A stretch of DNA of 51,899 nucleotides from Streptosporangium amethystogenes (lineage in GTDB: Bacteria > Actinomycetota > Actinomycetes > Streptosporangiales > Streptosporangiaceae). Positions 1 through 8,373 of the stretch are shown here, piece after piece. The stretch lies in NCBI RefSeq assembly GCF_000721075.1, contig NZ_JOEQ01000043.1, forward strand, positions 1 to 51,899, given 5' to 3'. The position numbers and the translations under genes were made by a program. Below the pieces are notes generated by a model. It did not search any database. It had not been told where the DNA came from and saw only the letters and a program-made list of their open reading frames with translations. Position 1 is the stretch's first letter. Every line of letters starts with the position of its first letter.

Positions 1-1033
1 CGTCGGCGAACATCGACAGCTGGTCGACCATGGTGTTGAGGGTGTCCTTGAGTTGGAGGATCTCCCCCTGGGCGTCGGCGGTGATCTTCTTGGACAGGTC
101 GCCCTGGGCCACCGCCGTGGACACCGCGGCGATCGCGCGGACCTGGGTGGTCAGGTTGCCCGCCATCACGTTGACGTTGTCGGTGAGGTCCTTCCAGACG
201 CCGGAGACACCGCGCACCTGCGCCTGGCCGCCGAGCTGGCCCTCGGTGCCGACCTCGCGGGCGACGCGGGTGACCTCCTCGGCGAACGCCAGCAGCTGGT
301 CGACCATGGTGTTGACGGTGTTCTTCAGCTCGAACATCTCGCCGACCGCGTCGACGGTGACCTTGCGGCTCAGGTCGCCCCGTGCGACTCCGGTGGTCAC
401 CGCCGCGATGTCGCGGACCTGCGCCGAGACGCGGCTGGACATGGTGTTGACGGCATCGGTGAGGTCGCGCCAGCTTCCCGCCATCCCGCGCACCTGAGCC
501 TGGCCGCCGAGCTGGCCCTCGGTGCCGACCTCGCGGGCGACCCGGGTGACCTCGGAGGTGAACAGTGACAGCTGGTCGACCATGCCGTTGATCGCCTTGC
601 CGAGGCGGCGCACCTCGCCCCTGGCAGCGCGGTCGAGGTCGATCCGGCGGGACAGATCGCCCTTGGCCACCGCGTCGATCACGTCCGCGGCTCCGCTGAC
701 CGGGCCGACGAGCGCGTCGATCAGCGAGTTGACCGAATCGACGCTCTCGGCCCACGAGCCCACTCCGGGGCCGGGGCTGAGACGCTCGGCGAAGCGGCCT
801 TCCTTCACCACTTCACGGCGGACCCTGTGCAGCTCGTTGGCCAGGTGCTCGCGGCGGTCGGCCACCTCGTTGAGCAGCAGCCGGATCTCGCTGAGGATTC
901 CCGGCGGGGCGTGTGGCACCCGGCGGCGGAAATCGCCGTTGCGCCAGGTGATGAGCGTCTGCAGGATCGGTCGTAGATCCGATTCGCTGTAACGTCGCTC
1001 CTCGACGTCGGGCACGGTGTTGACCGTGGTCAT
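1..1033 (-). CDS. Multi-HAMP sensor histidine kinase, N-terminal part (runs off left edge)
   Basis: The reading frame opens with ATG at 1033, preceded by a strong AAGGAGG site (complement of 1038-1044), and stays open to base 1, giving about 344 residues. From roughly residue 100 it is a ladder of HAMP modules of 92 residues each; the DNA shows this as a 276-bp period, with the same motif at about 17, 293 and 569. Each module ends in a near-identical NTMVDQL stretch. Such HAMP arrays belong to large soluble hybrid kinases of the fungal NIK1 / Streptomyces OsaA type, where they transmit osmotic or stress signals to GAF, HisKA and HATPase domains. Those domains would lie outside the window, so kinase activity is inferred. 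It is divergent from a SpoIIE-type phosphatase, a common stress-signalling pairing. Confidence 0.85.
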   Translation of the reverse strand, partial: MTTVNTVPDVEERRYSESDLRPILQTLITWRNGDFRRRVPHAPPGILSEIRLLLNEVADRREHLANELHRVRREVVKEGRFAERLSPGPGVGSWAESVDSVNSLIDALVGPVSGAADVIDAVAKGDLSRRIDLDRAARGEVRRLGKAINGMVDQLSLFTSEVTRVAREVGTEGQLGGQAQVRGMAGSWRDLTDAVNTMSSRVSAQVRDIAAVTTGVARGDLSRKVTVDAVGEMFELKNTVNTMVDQLLAFAEEVTRVAREVGTEGQLGGQAQVRGVSGVWKDLTDNVNVMAGNLTTQVRAIAAVSTAVAQGDLSKKITADAQGEILQLKDTLNTMVDQLSMFAD

Positions 1034-1243
1034 ATGACCTCCTTGACTCCCGGGGGCGCAGCCGTGAGTCACCCCAGTCTGTCACGGTGCGCAATGTGTA
1101 GTCCCACCTTCGATTCACCCCATGTCAATGAGAAGTGTGGTAGTCACGGAATAGTGACCAGTGCTCCTCGTGCCGTTCTGGCAGCGACCTTCACCCCGGG
1201 ACACACAGCTGTCCCCGCCGTCAGGCGGTTCACCGTGGAGGTG
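1034..1243. promoter_or_regulatory. Divergent control region between HAMP kinase and SpoIIE phosphatase
   Basis: About 200 bases separate the two divergent starts. The phosphatase frame is technically open through this stretch back to 1034, but residues encoded there look non-homologous and the stretch must hold the kinase leader and ribosome site. No clear -35/-10 pair was recognised. Confidence 0.4.
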
Positions 1244-2692
1244 ATGACCGCCTGGGCCGCCGTCTCCGTGCTGTCGGCCGCCGAGCGGCTGGCGGCCGAG
1301 CTTGCCTCGCAGGTGGGAGACGCCCCCTTCGAGGTCGTCTGGAACCATCTGGGCGACGGGCTGCAGATCGAGGTGCGCCAGCAATGGGCACCCGAGCCGG
1401 GCCCCCGCGCCCCGTCCGTACCGGTGGAGGAGTGGGGTGTCACCTTCGCCGGTCAGCAGCGCACGCACTGGGCCAGGCTCCGGCTGCCCGGTTCCTCCGG
1501 GCGGCCGTCCTCGGAGTGGACCGCCGAGGAGCCCAGCCGCGGGCCGATCTGGATGGGTTTTCTCGCCGACGCCAGCGATCTGCTGGCGGGCACCCTCGAT
1601 CCTGACATGGTGCCCGCGATCATCTCGCAGATCGTGGTGCCGAGGCTGGCCACCTGGTGTGCCGTCTACACATGGAGCAACGGCGGCGGCCCGCAGCGCC
1701 CAGCCTACCTCTGGCACACCGATGAGCGGCGCATCGACGAACTCCGGGAGGAACTCGCCGCCGTCCAGATCCCGCAGGCCGGTGGTTCCATGCAGCTCGC
1801 CGACTCGCAGGTGCTGGTCATCCCGCTTCTCGCGCGCGGGCGCACGCTGGGTGCGATGTGTCTTGGACGCCCCGACCGGTTCACCGAGGACGTGCTCCAG
1901 TACGCCGAGGACATCGGCCGCCGCGCCGCCCTCGCCCTGGACAACGCCCTGCTGTACGCCACTCAGGCGGCGGCCAACCGGGCACTCCAACGCAGCCTGC
2001 TCCCTCCCGACGAGCCCGGCGAGATCCCCGGCCTCGACCCCGCGGTGGTCTACGAGCCCGCGGGGGAGACCAACGAGGTCGGCGGCGACTTCTACGACCT
2101 GTTCGCGGCCGGCGAGAAGTCCTGGCGGTTCGCGGTGGGTGACGTCTGCGGGACCGGTCCCGAGGCCGCCGCGGTCACCGGCCTGGCCCGCCACACCCTG
2201 CGCCTGCTCGCCCGGGAGGGGTACGGTGTGGCCGCCGTCCTCGACCGCCTCAACCAGGCCATCCTTGAGGAGGGCGACCGCGCCCGGTTCCTGACGCTGC
2301 TGCACGGGGAGATCACACCCGGACCGAGCGGTCTGAACGTGTCGATGGTCTCCGCCGGCCATCCAGAGGCGCTGCGGTTGCGACCCAGCGGCGTCGTGGA
2401 GACGGTGGTGACCTCCCAGTCGCTGCTCGGGGTCTTCCCCGAGGCGACCTTCAAGGCGGAGGTCGTCCACCTCGACCCCGGTGACGTGCTCCTCGCGGTG
2501 ACCGACGGGGTCACCGAGCGCCGCAGGGACGGGCGGCTGCTCGACGACGACGCGGGTCTGGCCAAGCTGCTCGCCGAGTGCGTGGGCCTGTCGGCGCGGG
2601 CGGTCGCCGAGCGGATCCGCCGCGCCGTGCAGGACTTCGCCCCCGAGCCGAGCGCCGACGACATGGCGATCGTGGTCCTGCGAGCACGCTGA
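1244..2692 (+). CDS. GAF / SpoIIE-type PP2C serine phosphatase
   Basis: The roughly 482-residue product has a poorly conserved N-terminal segment, a GAF-like sensor domain (about residues 115-260, starting FLADASDLLAGTLDP) and a C-terminal PP2C/SpoIIE domain. Metal-binding and core motifs are visible: GGDFYDLF, GDVCGTGPEAA, LAVTDGVTERR and a terminal SADDMAIVVL. Proteins of this class dephosphorylate anti-sigma-factor antagonists and so release alternative sigma factors. The start is uncertain: ATG 1244 has GGAGG only 2 bases upstream, GTG 1235 is an alternative, and the frame extends to 1034. The neighbouring divergent HAMP kinase supports a partner-switching stress role, which is inference. 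Confidence 0.85.
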   Translation: MTAWAAVSVLSAAERLAAELASQVGDAPFEVVWNHLGDGLQIEVRQQWAPEPGPRAPSVPVEEWGVTFAGQQRTHWARLRLPGSSGRPSSEWTAEEPSRGPIWMGFLADASDLLAGTLDPDMVPAIISQIVVPRLATWCAVYTWSNGGGPQRPAYLWHTDERRIDELREELAAVQIPQAGGSMQLADSQVLVIPLLARGRTLGAMCLGRPDRFTEDVLQYAEDIGRRAALALDNALLYATQAAANRALQRSLLPPDEPGEIPGLDPAVVYEPAGETNEVGGDFYDLFAAGEKSWRFAVGDVCGTGPEAAAVTGLARHTLRLLAREGYGVAAVLDRLNQAILEEGDRARFLTLLHGEITPGPSGLNVSMVSAGHPEALRLRPSGVVETVVTSQSLLGVFPEATFKAEVVHLDPGDVLLAVTDGVTERRRDGRLLDDDAGLAKLLAECVGLSARAVAERIRRAVQDFAPEPSADDMAIVVLRAR

Positions 2693-2771
2693 CCGAGCAC
2701 GCCGGCCGAGCACGCCGACGGGGGCGGGCCGCGATCCACGGGCGGATCCGCCGCCTCGCGCCGGGCAGGGG

Positions 2772-4538
2772 CTAGATGTCGGTCTTCACGTGTCTGCGGG
2801 CGAAGTCCAGCTGCGCCGACATCTGCGCGATGCGCTCGGAGACGACCAGTGAGCCGTGGCCCGCGTCGTAGCGGTAGACCTCGTGCTCATGGCCACGCCC
2901 GGCGAGCCTGGCCACGTACGCCTCGATCTGCCCGATCGGGCAGCGCGGATCGTTCTCTCCGGCGAGGATCAGCAGCGGTGCCTCGACCTGGTCGACGTAG
3001 GTGATCGGAGAGCTGCCCGCGTATCGCTCGGGCTGTTCCCCCGGTGAGCCGCCGAGCAGCGCGCGGTGGTAGGCGCGCAGCGCCTCCGCCTCCTCCGCGT
3101 AGGCGGCCGAGTGGTCGGCGATCGGCACCGTGGCGATGCCCGCCGCCCACATCTTGGGCTGGGTGCCCAGGCCGAGCAGCGTGAGGTAGCCACCCCAGGA
3201 GGCGCCGGAGAGCACCAGCCGGTCGGGGTCGCAGACGCCGCGGTCGACCAGGGTGTCCCTGACGGCGGTCACGTCGGCCAGCTCGATGTGCCCGACGTCG
3301 CCGCTGAGGGCGTTCCGCCAGTTCGAGCCGTACCCGGTGGAGCCCCGGTAGTTGACCCTCACCACCGCGAAACCCAGGTCCACCCAGGCGGCCACCTGCG
3401 GCACGAAGGAGTCGTCGTCCTGCGAGGTGGGTCCGCCGTGCAGCAGGAAGACGGTGGGGAAGGGGCCGGAGCCGCGTTCGGGGCGCGAGACCAGGGCGTG
3501 GATACGGCCGCCTGGCCCCTCCACGTCCACGTCCTCGACCGGGACCGACGGTGGTGAGGTGGGGCCGCCGTGGCTCATCACCATGTGGCCGTTGGTCGAC
3601 CGGATCAGCGGTGGGTGCGCCCCGCTGGACCAGGCGTACTCGACGGAGCCGTCGGGGCGGGGCGCGGCGGCGTCGATCACGCCGTGCTGGGTCTCGATCG
3701 GGAAGAAGCCGCCCCCGGGAAGGTCGTAGCGGCTCAGGTGGGTGCGGCCGCGATGACCCCGCACGACGAGCAGCGAACGGCCGTCGCCGTACCAGTCGGC
3801 GGTGATCTCCCCCGGGTCGCGCAGCCAGATCTCCCGCTGGTCGCCGGTCTCGGGATCCCAGACCAGGGGTTCGCGGCGGCCCCTGCGCTCGTGCAGGGTG
3901 AGCAGCCTGCGATCCCCGGACAGCGGTGCGAAGCGCAGGCCGGAAACCGCCTTGCCGGGACCGTCGTACAGGTCGCCGACGACCTGGCCGTGGCGCCGGA
4001 GCACGCGCAGCGCGGGGTGCCGGGCGTCGCCGTGCTCACTGTGGCTGATCGCGATCAGCGAGCCGTCCAGGGAGACGGCGGAGACGGCGGCGGCCTCGGC
4101 GTGCTCGTAGATCGTCCGAGCGGGCTCGCCCGGCCTGACGAGGTGGATGGTGAAGCCGCGGTCGGGCCTGGCCATGCCGATGACCGCCTCACCGGTCGCC
4201 GAGAGCGCGAGGCCGCAGGGGAAACCGGGGTCGAGGTCGATCGGCTCGTCGGGGCCGCCGTAGAAGGGCTGGCGCATCCACCGGCCCCACTCGTCGCCGT
4301 CGGTGTCGTCGAACCACCAGATCCACTGCCCGGTGGGGTCGAGTGCGCCGTGTGAGGTGCCCTTGGGACGTGAGGTCACCTGGCGGGTCGAGCCGCCCGC
4401 GCGGTCCCAGGCGTAGACCTCCCACGCCCCTGAGGCGTTACTGCGGTAGACGGACCGGCTGGGAGCCTGGACCGCCCACACAGGCAGCGTCGCGCGCGGC
4501 GCGCGGAACCTGGCCTGCCAGCGTTCCTCCGCCTTCAT
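2772..4538 (-). CDS. S9 family (prolyl oligopeptidase-like) serine peptidase
   Basis: 588 residues in the usual size range for S9C-type acylaminoacyl/prolyl peptidases. The N-terminal half is a beta-propeller-like region with repeated strand patterns; the C-terminal alpha/beta-hydrolase half starts near residue 340 and carries the oxyanion HGGPTSQ motif, the nucleophile in GASWGG, the acid in AGENDPRCP and the histidine in DAGHGS. There is no signal peptide, so a cytosolic enzyme is likely. A GGAGGGA site lies about 10 bases before ATG 4538. It faces the SpoIIE gene tail to tail across about 80 bases. Substrate is unknown. Confidence 0.9.
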   Translation of the reverse strand: MKAEERWQARFRAPRATLPVWAVQAPSRSVYRSNASGAWEVYAWDRAGGSTRQVTSRPKGTSHGALDPTGQWIWWFDDTDGDEWGRWMRQPFYGGPDEPIDLDPGFPCGLALSATGEAVIGMARPDRGFTIHLVRPGEPARTIYEHAEAAAVSAVSLDGSLIAISHSEHGDARHPALRVLRRHGQVVGDLYDGPGKAVSGLRFAPLSGDRRLLTLHERRGRREPLVWDPETGDQREIWLRDPGEITADWYGDGRSLLVVRGHRGRTHLSRYDLPGGGFFPIETQHGVIDAAAPRPDGSVEYAWSSGAHPPLIRSTNGHMVMSHGGPTSPPSVPVEDVDVEGPGGRIHALVSRPERGSGPFPTVFLLHGGPTSQDDDSFVPQVAAWVDLGFAVVRVNYRGSTGYGSNWRNALSGDVGHIELADVTAVRDTLVDRGVCDPDRLVLSGASWGGYLTLLGLGTQPKMWAAGIATVPIADHSAAYAEEAEALRAYHRALLGGSPGEQPERYAGSSPITYVDQVEAPLLILAGENDPRCPIGQIEAYVARLAGRGHEHEVYRYDAGHGSLVVSERIAQMSAQLDFARRHVKTDI

Positions 4539-4714
4539 AGGGCGCTTCCCTCCGTCAAGGCGTCAGCTTCACGCGTTCAGTCGCGGGCTCGCCGGATTGC
4601 GGTCCAGTATGTCGTCTTCACCGGGTAATTGCTTGAGTAATGTCCGGGAATTTCGGACTAAATGTCACATCAGTAACAGGTGTCCCGAAGGTGGCTGTCA
4701 AGCACACGGCTTGC

Positions 4715-5545
4715 TTAGGGGCGGCGCTTAAAGATAGACATACGGAAAGAAGCCTCCACGGGGCTCATTTCACGAAGTCCTTGGATCTTTCTCCGGATAA
4801 CTTCCGCATCCATGTGCCAGGCACTGGGCCCCATTCCCACGACCGCCTCGACCGCGTCGTGCCCCAGGGTCATCTCGAACTCATGGATGCTCCGGTCGGC
4901 CTCGACGAAGTGTTCGCTCAGGCTCTCCGCCATCCGTCGCTCCTTCGATTCGTCCACCGACAGAAGTCCCAGCCGCTCCACCAGTGGTACGAGGTGCCGC
5001 GAGGTGGGTGTGACGACGACAAGCTCACCGTCACCCCTGAGCACTCGGGCAAACTCTGCCCCGTTTCTTGGGGCAAACACATTCAGAAGCACATCTATGG
5101 TGCCATCTCTCAGCGGCAGTGGTCTCCAGACGTCGGCCACCACCGCCCCCAGCCGGGGGTGCGCCCGCGCGGCCCGCCTGATCGCGTGCTTGGAGATGTC
5201 CAACGCCACTCCGACGGCCCCCGGCAACTCGTCGAGCACCCGCGCCAGGTAGTGGCCCGTCCCGGCTCCGGCGTCCGCCACCGCCTTCGCGCCGGTAGGG
5301 CAGGCGCCGGCGATCGCTTCGGCAAGGGGGGCGTAGTGCCCGGCGCCGAGGAAGCTGTCCCTGGCCGCCACCATGGCCGCGCTGTCGGCCGTCCCGGGCA
5401 CCCGCGACCCGGTCAGCAGGCTGACGTATCCCTGCCTGGCCACGTCGAAGCCGTGCCCCAGGGCACATCCGAGGACCCGGCCGTGAAGGGCCAGAGCGCC
5501 TCCGCAGACCGGGCAGGCGAGGTGTTCGACGACATCGTCCAGCAT
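4715..5545 (-). CDS. RlmA-type 23S rRNA (guanine-N1) methyltransferase-like protein
   Basis: 276 residues. The N terminus has a zinc finger typical of RlmA/TlrB proteins: Cys11, Cys14, Cys27 and His31 (CPVC...CALGH), followed by the GFDVARQGYVSLL signature. A Rossmann SAM-binding motif, VADAGAGTGHYL, comes next, and NVFAPRN resembles the family catalytic loop. RlmA enzymes methylate G745/G748 of 23S rRNA; TlrB-type members give tylosin-type macrolide resistance in producers. Nothing here tells housekeeping from resistance. ATG 5545 has a GGAG site 4-8 bases upstream. It is divergent from the MBL gene. Confidence 0.82.
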   Translation of the reverse strand: MLDDVVEHLACPVCGGALALHGRVLGCALGHGFDVARQGYVSLLTGSRVPGTADSAAMVAARDSFLGAGHYAPLAEAIAGACPTGAKAVADAGAGTGHYLARVLDELPGAVGVALDISKHAIRRAARAHPRLGAVVADVWRPLPLRDGTIDVLLNVFAPRNGAEFARVLRGDGELVVVTPTSRHLVPLVERLGLLSVDESKERRMAESLSEHFVEADRSIHEFEMTLGHDAVEAVVGMGPSAWHMDAEVIRRKIQGLREMSPVEASFRMSIFKRRP

Positions 5546-5658
5546 CGCTCCATCATCTCGCGTTCCGCCACGGCTGAATTGTCATGAAATGTTCCTATGA
5601 TGCGAACAGTGTCCTCCCATGGTGAGGGCGGGAACCCCTCAATCGAACAGGAGAGCGC

Positions 5659-6405
5659 ATGCTGCACCGGCCGATAACGGTCGCCGGGGTCGAGGTGTTC
5701 CCGCTGTGTGACGCGGTGGGGCCGATGGGCGACTCGATCCGGCGCCCGATGCGGGAGATGTTCCCCGGTGGCTGCCACGGCGAGCCGGACGAGTGGATCC
5801 TGCACTTCCACTGCTACCTGCTGCGCGACGCGGCGGGCCGTACGGTGCTCGTCGACACGGGCATCGGCCCCAGCGACTCGCCCGCGTCGAGCTGGGCGCC
5901 GGTGCCCGGCGCGCTGGGCGCGGAGCTGGCCCGGGTGGGGACGGCCCCCGAGGAGGTGGAGGCCGTGGTCATCACGCACCTGCACAGCGACCACGCGAGC
6001 GGGGCGGTGGTCGCGGGGGCACCGGCCTTCCCCAACGCCCGGTACGTCCTGCAGCGCGCGGAGCTCGACGCGGCGGCCGAGACGGTCCTGGACCACGTCG
6101 TCCGGCCGCTGGGCGAGCGGGTGCAGGCCGTGGACGGCGGTGCGGAGGTGCTGCCGGGCATCCGGGTGCTGCTCGCGCCGGGGCACACCCCCGGCCACCA
6201 GGTCGTCCAGGTCGGTGATCTGCTGCTGACCGGCGACGTGGTGCTGCATCCGGTGCAACTGGAGAACCCGCGGGTGACCTACCTCTACGACGACGACCCG
6301 GAACTGGCCGCGGCCACCCGGGTGGAGCTGCTCGACCGGGTCAGGGCGGAGCGGGGAATGATCGGCACCGCCCACTTCGCCGAGCCCTTCACCCGGATCG
6401 TCTGA
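5659..6405 (+). CDS. MBL-fold metallo-hydrolase
   Basis: 248 residues with the metallo-beta-lactamase signature HLHSDHASG near residue 108, a second histidine motif APGHTPGHQ and an aspartate in LLTGDVV. This is the general N-acyl-homoserine-lactonase/quinolone-ester hydrolase-like branch of the fold, but substrate cannot be read from sequence. No signal peptide, so cytosolic. ATG 5659 follows an AGGAGAG site, so the start is well supported. It lies divergent to the RlmA-like gene. Confidence 0.88.
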   Translation: MLHRPITVAGVEVFPLCDAVGPMGDSIRRPMREMFPGGCHGEPDEWILHFHCYLLRDAAGRTVLVDTGIGPSDSPASSWAPVPGALGAELARVGTAPEEVEAVVITHLHSDHASGAVVAGAPAFPNARYVLQRAELDAAAETVLDHVVRPLGERVQAVDGGAEVLPGIRVLLAPGHTPGHQVVQVGDLLLTGDVVLHPVQLENPRVTYLYDDDPELAAATRVELLDRVRAERGMIGTAHFAEPFTRIV

Positions 6406-6420
6406 CGGGAGACCCCGGCC

Positions 6421-7641
6421 CTACGCGCTCGCCTGGGCGGCGGAGAGCAGGCGGCGCGCCTTGCCCCGGTAGCGGATGACCTGGACGGCACCCAGGGCCC
6501 AGATCGGATACTGCGTGGCGAACGCCCATCGGAAGGCCTCCGGGCCGCTCCCGCCCACCAGGTCGAGGGTGACGCCGATCAACACGATCACCGACACGGA
6601 CGCGACGAAGCCGCCGCCGTTCACAATGCCGGTGGCCACGCCGATCCGGGTGGCCGGGTTGAAGGTCCTGGCGTAGTCGAAGCCGATCATCGACCCAGGG
6701 CCGTTGGCCGCCAGCACCACCACGAGCGCCACCAGCAGCCAGAGCGGCGCCCGCCCCGGCCAGAGCAGTACGGCGGTCCACGCCCCGGCGGTGGTGCCGA
6801 TCACGACGAGCACCATCCGGGAGCGGTGGAAGGGGAACCGCCCGGCGAGGTAGCCGAGCAGCGGCCCGCACACCATGCCGCACAGGGTCAGCGTGGACAG
6901 CAGCACACCCGCCGTCGAGGGGGACAGCCCCTGCCCCTGGACCAGGAAGGGATATCCCCACAGCGTCAGGAAGGCCGCGGCCGAGCACTGGGTGGCCGCA
7001 TGGGTCCACATGCCCAGCCGGGTGCCGGGCTCGGCCCAGGCGGCCTTCAGGCCAGGCGGCTCCCCGGCCCGCTCGGGGCGGGCATCGCTCACCACCGTGA
7101 CCAGCAGTAACGCGGAGACCACACCCAGTACGGCGGCGCCCATGAAGGTCGGCGTCCAGCCGTAGGTGTGCAGGGAGTGGATGAGGGGCACCGCGGAGGC
7201 GATCGCGCCGAGCTGGCCGATCAGGCCGGTGAGCTGGACCATCAGCGGGTTGCGGCGGGCAGGGAAGGAGAGGCCGACCAGCCTGATCACGCTGATGAAC
7301 GTCATCGCGTCCCCGCACCCGATCAACGTCCGCCCGGCGACCCCCGGCAGCAGGCCTTCGGCCAGGGCGAAGACGAGTTCGCCGCAGGCCATCACCACGG
7401 CCCCCAGGACCAGCATGCGCTTGGAACCGAGCCGGTCGACCAGCATCCCGACGGGTACCTGCATGCCCGCGTAGACCAGGAGCTGGCACATGGCCAGCAC
7501 CGAGAGGCCCGTCGCGCCGACGTCGAGCCTCGCCGCCGCCTCGATGCCCGCCACGCCCAGTGACTGCCGGTGGAAGACGGCGATGACGTAGGCCAGTACA
7601 CCCACGGCCCAGACGAGAATCGCAGTGGACCGTGGTGTCAT
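6421..7641 (-). CDS. MFS transporter
   Basis: 406 residues of alternating hydrophobic stretches that fit 12 membrane spans. Motif-A-like loops are visible: GMLVDRLGSKRM between spans 2 and 3, and LLGYLAGRFPFHRSRM in the second half. This is a major-facilitator carrier of unknown substrate. ATG 7641 is preceded by an unusually AT-rich stretch (about 7642-7675) in which a TAATAT box sits 10-15 bases before the start, suggesting a short leader. It ends tail to tail with the MBL gene. Confidence 0.88.
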   Translation of the reverse strand: MTPRSTAILVWAVGVLAYVIAVFHRQSLGVAGIEAAARLDVGATGLSVLAMCQLLVYAGMQVPVGMLVDRLGSKRMLVLGAVVMACGELVFALAEGLLPGVAGRTLIGCGDAMTFISVIRLVGLSFPARRNPLMVQLTGLIGQLGAIASAVPLIHSLHTYGWTPTFMGAAVLGVVSALLLVTVVSDARPERAGEPPGLKAAWAEPGTRLGMWTHAATQCSAAAFLTLWGYPFLVQGQGLSPSTAGVLLSTLTLCGMVCGPLLGYLAGRFPFHRSRMVLVVIGTTAGAWTAVLLWPGRAPLWLLVALVVVLAANGPGSMIGFDYARTFNPATRIGVATGIVNGGGFVASVSVIVLIGVTLDLVGGSGPEAFRWAFATQYPIWALGAVQVIRYRGKARRLLSAAQASA

Positions 7642-7722
7642 ACGGCAAATATTACTTTTTAGAAATTTTACGGATTCGACTGGGTCGCCGAGCGACGGCG
7701 GCGGCCGCGCGGGCCGCCGGGA

Positions 7723-8301
7723 TCAGCGGCGTGGGTAGCGGATGAGCAGGCTGGCGTGAACGTCCTGGTCGCCGAGGGCGACGTAGATGTGCGGAACATC
7801 CGACCGCCAGGAGATGTGCTCGCCGGGACCGGCCCGCAGGGGGGCGCCGGTAGGTCCCGCGCTGAGCGTGCCGGCGAAGACGGTCAGGTACTCGGTGACG
7901 CCCCTGTGGTGGGCGGGCGAGATCTGTGGCGCCCCCGCGCGGATCACCAGCCGGTAGAGCTCGTACGTGACCGCCTCGTCCTCGAAGACCTGGAGGAGCG
8001 TCCCCTCCGTGGCGGTTCCACGCATGACGGGGACCGTGCTTTCCGGGTCTTCCGACGGCGAGGTGCCGATGGCCATGGTCAGGGGGACGCCGAGCTCGGC
8101 GGTGATCGCCCAGAGGGTTTCCAGCGTGGGGTTGCGGGTGCCGTTCTCCAGGCCGGAGAGCGTGGCCTTGCCGACGCCCGCGCCACGGGCGAGGGCGGAC
8201 AGGGAGATACCGCGCTCTTCACGCAGCCGGCGGATACGCCGGCCGATGTCGGCCGTGCCACCGTCCACGGCGGGGCGGTGGCGTTGTGCTTCGGAGTCCA
8301 T
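7723..8301 (-). CDS. XRE-family regulator with C-terminal cupin domain
   Basis: 192 residues from ATG 8301; the frame allows an upstream start at 8319 but the shorter form keeps the divergent operator free. Residues about 20-75 form a lambda-repressor-like HTH (LSALARGAGVGKATLSGLENG), and residues about 100-185 a small cupin barrel (AHHRGVTEYLTVFAGTL). HTH-cupin proteins usually sense a small metabolite and repress an adjacent carrier or enzyme. Here it is divergent from benE with a 16-bp palindrome between them, so control of benE and itself is likely. Confidence 0.88.
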   Translation of the reverse strand: MDSEAQRHRPAVDGGTADIGRRIRRLREERGISLSALARGAGVGKATLSGLENGTRNPTLETLWAITAELGVPLTMAIGTSPSEDPESTVPVMRGTATEGTLLQVFEDEAVTYELYRLVIRAGAPQISPAHHRGVTEYLTVFAGTLSAGPTGAPLRAGPGEHISWRSDVPHIYVALGDQDVHASLLIRYPRR

Positions 8302-8326
8302 GGGGCTATCGTGCAGCACCGGATCT

Positions 8327-8342
8327 GTTCCGTTTACGGAAC
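8327..8342. promoter_or_regulatory. Palindromic operator, probably for the XRE-cupin regulator
   Basis: GTTCCGTTTACGGAAC: perfect 7-bp arms around a TT spacer, lying between the divergent XRE-cupin and benE starts, 26 bases from the first and 32 from the second. Its position and symmetry fit an autoregulatory operator. Confidence 0.6.
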
Positions 8343-8373
8343 GATCGGCACCCCCTCAGGTGAGGACCAACAG

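Noticed and set aside
1115..2713. 532-residue minus-strand open frame
   Set aside because: Antisense to the SpoIIE gene; Gly/Arg/His-rich composition and no domain motifs.
2692..2720. Repeated CCGAGCACGCCG after the SpoIIE stop
   Set aside because: Two short adjacent copies only; likely chance in GC-rich spacer DNA.
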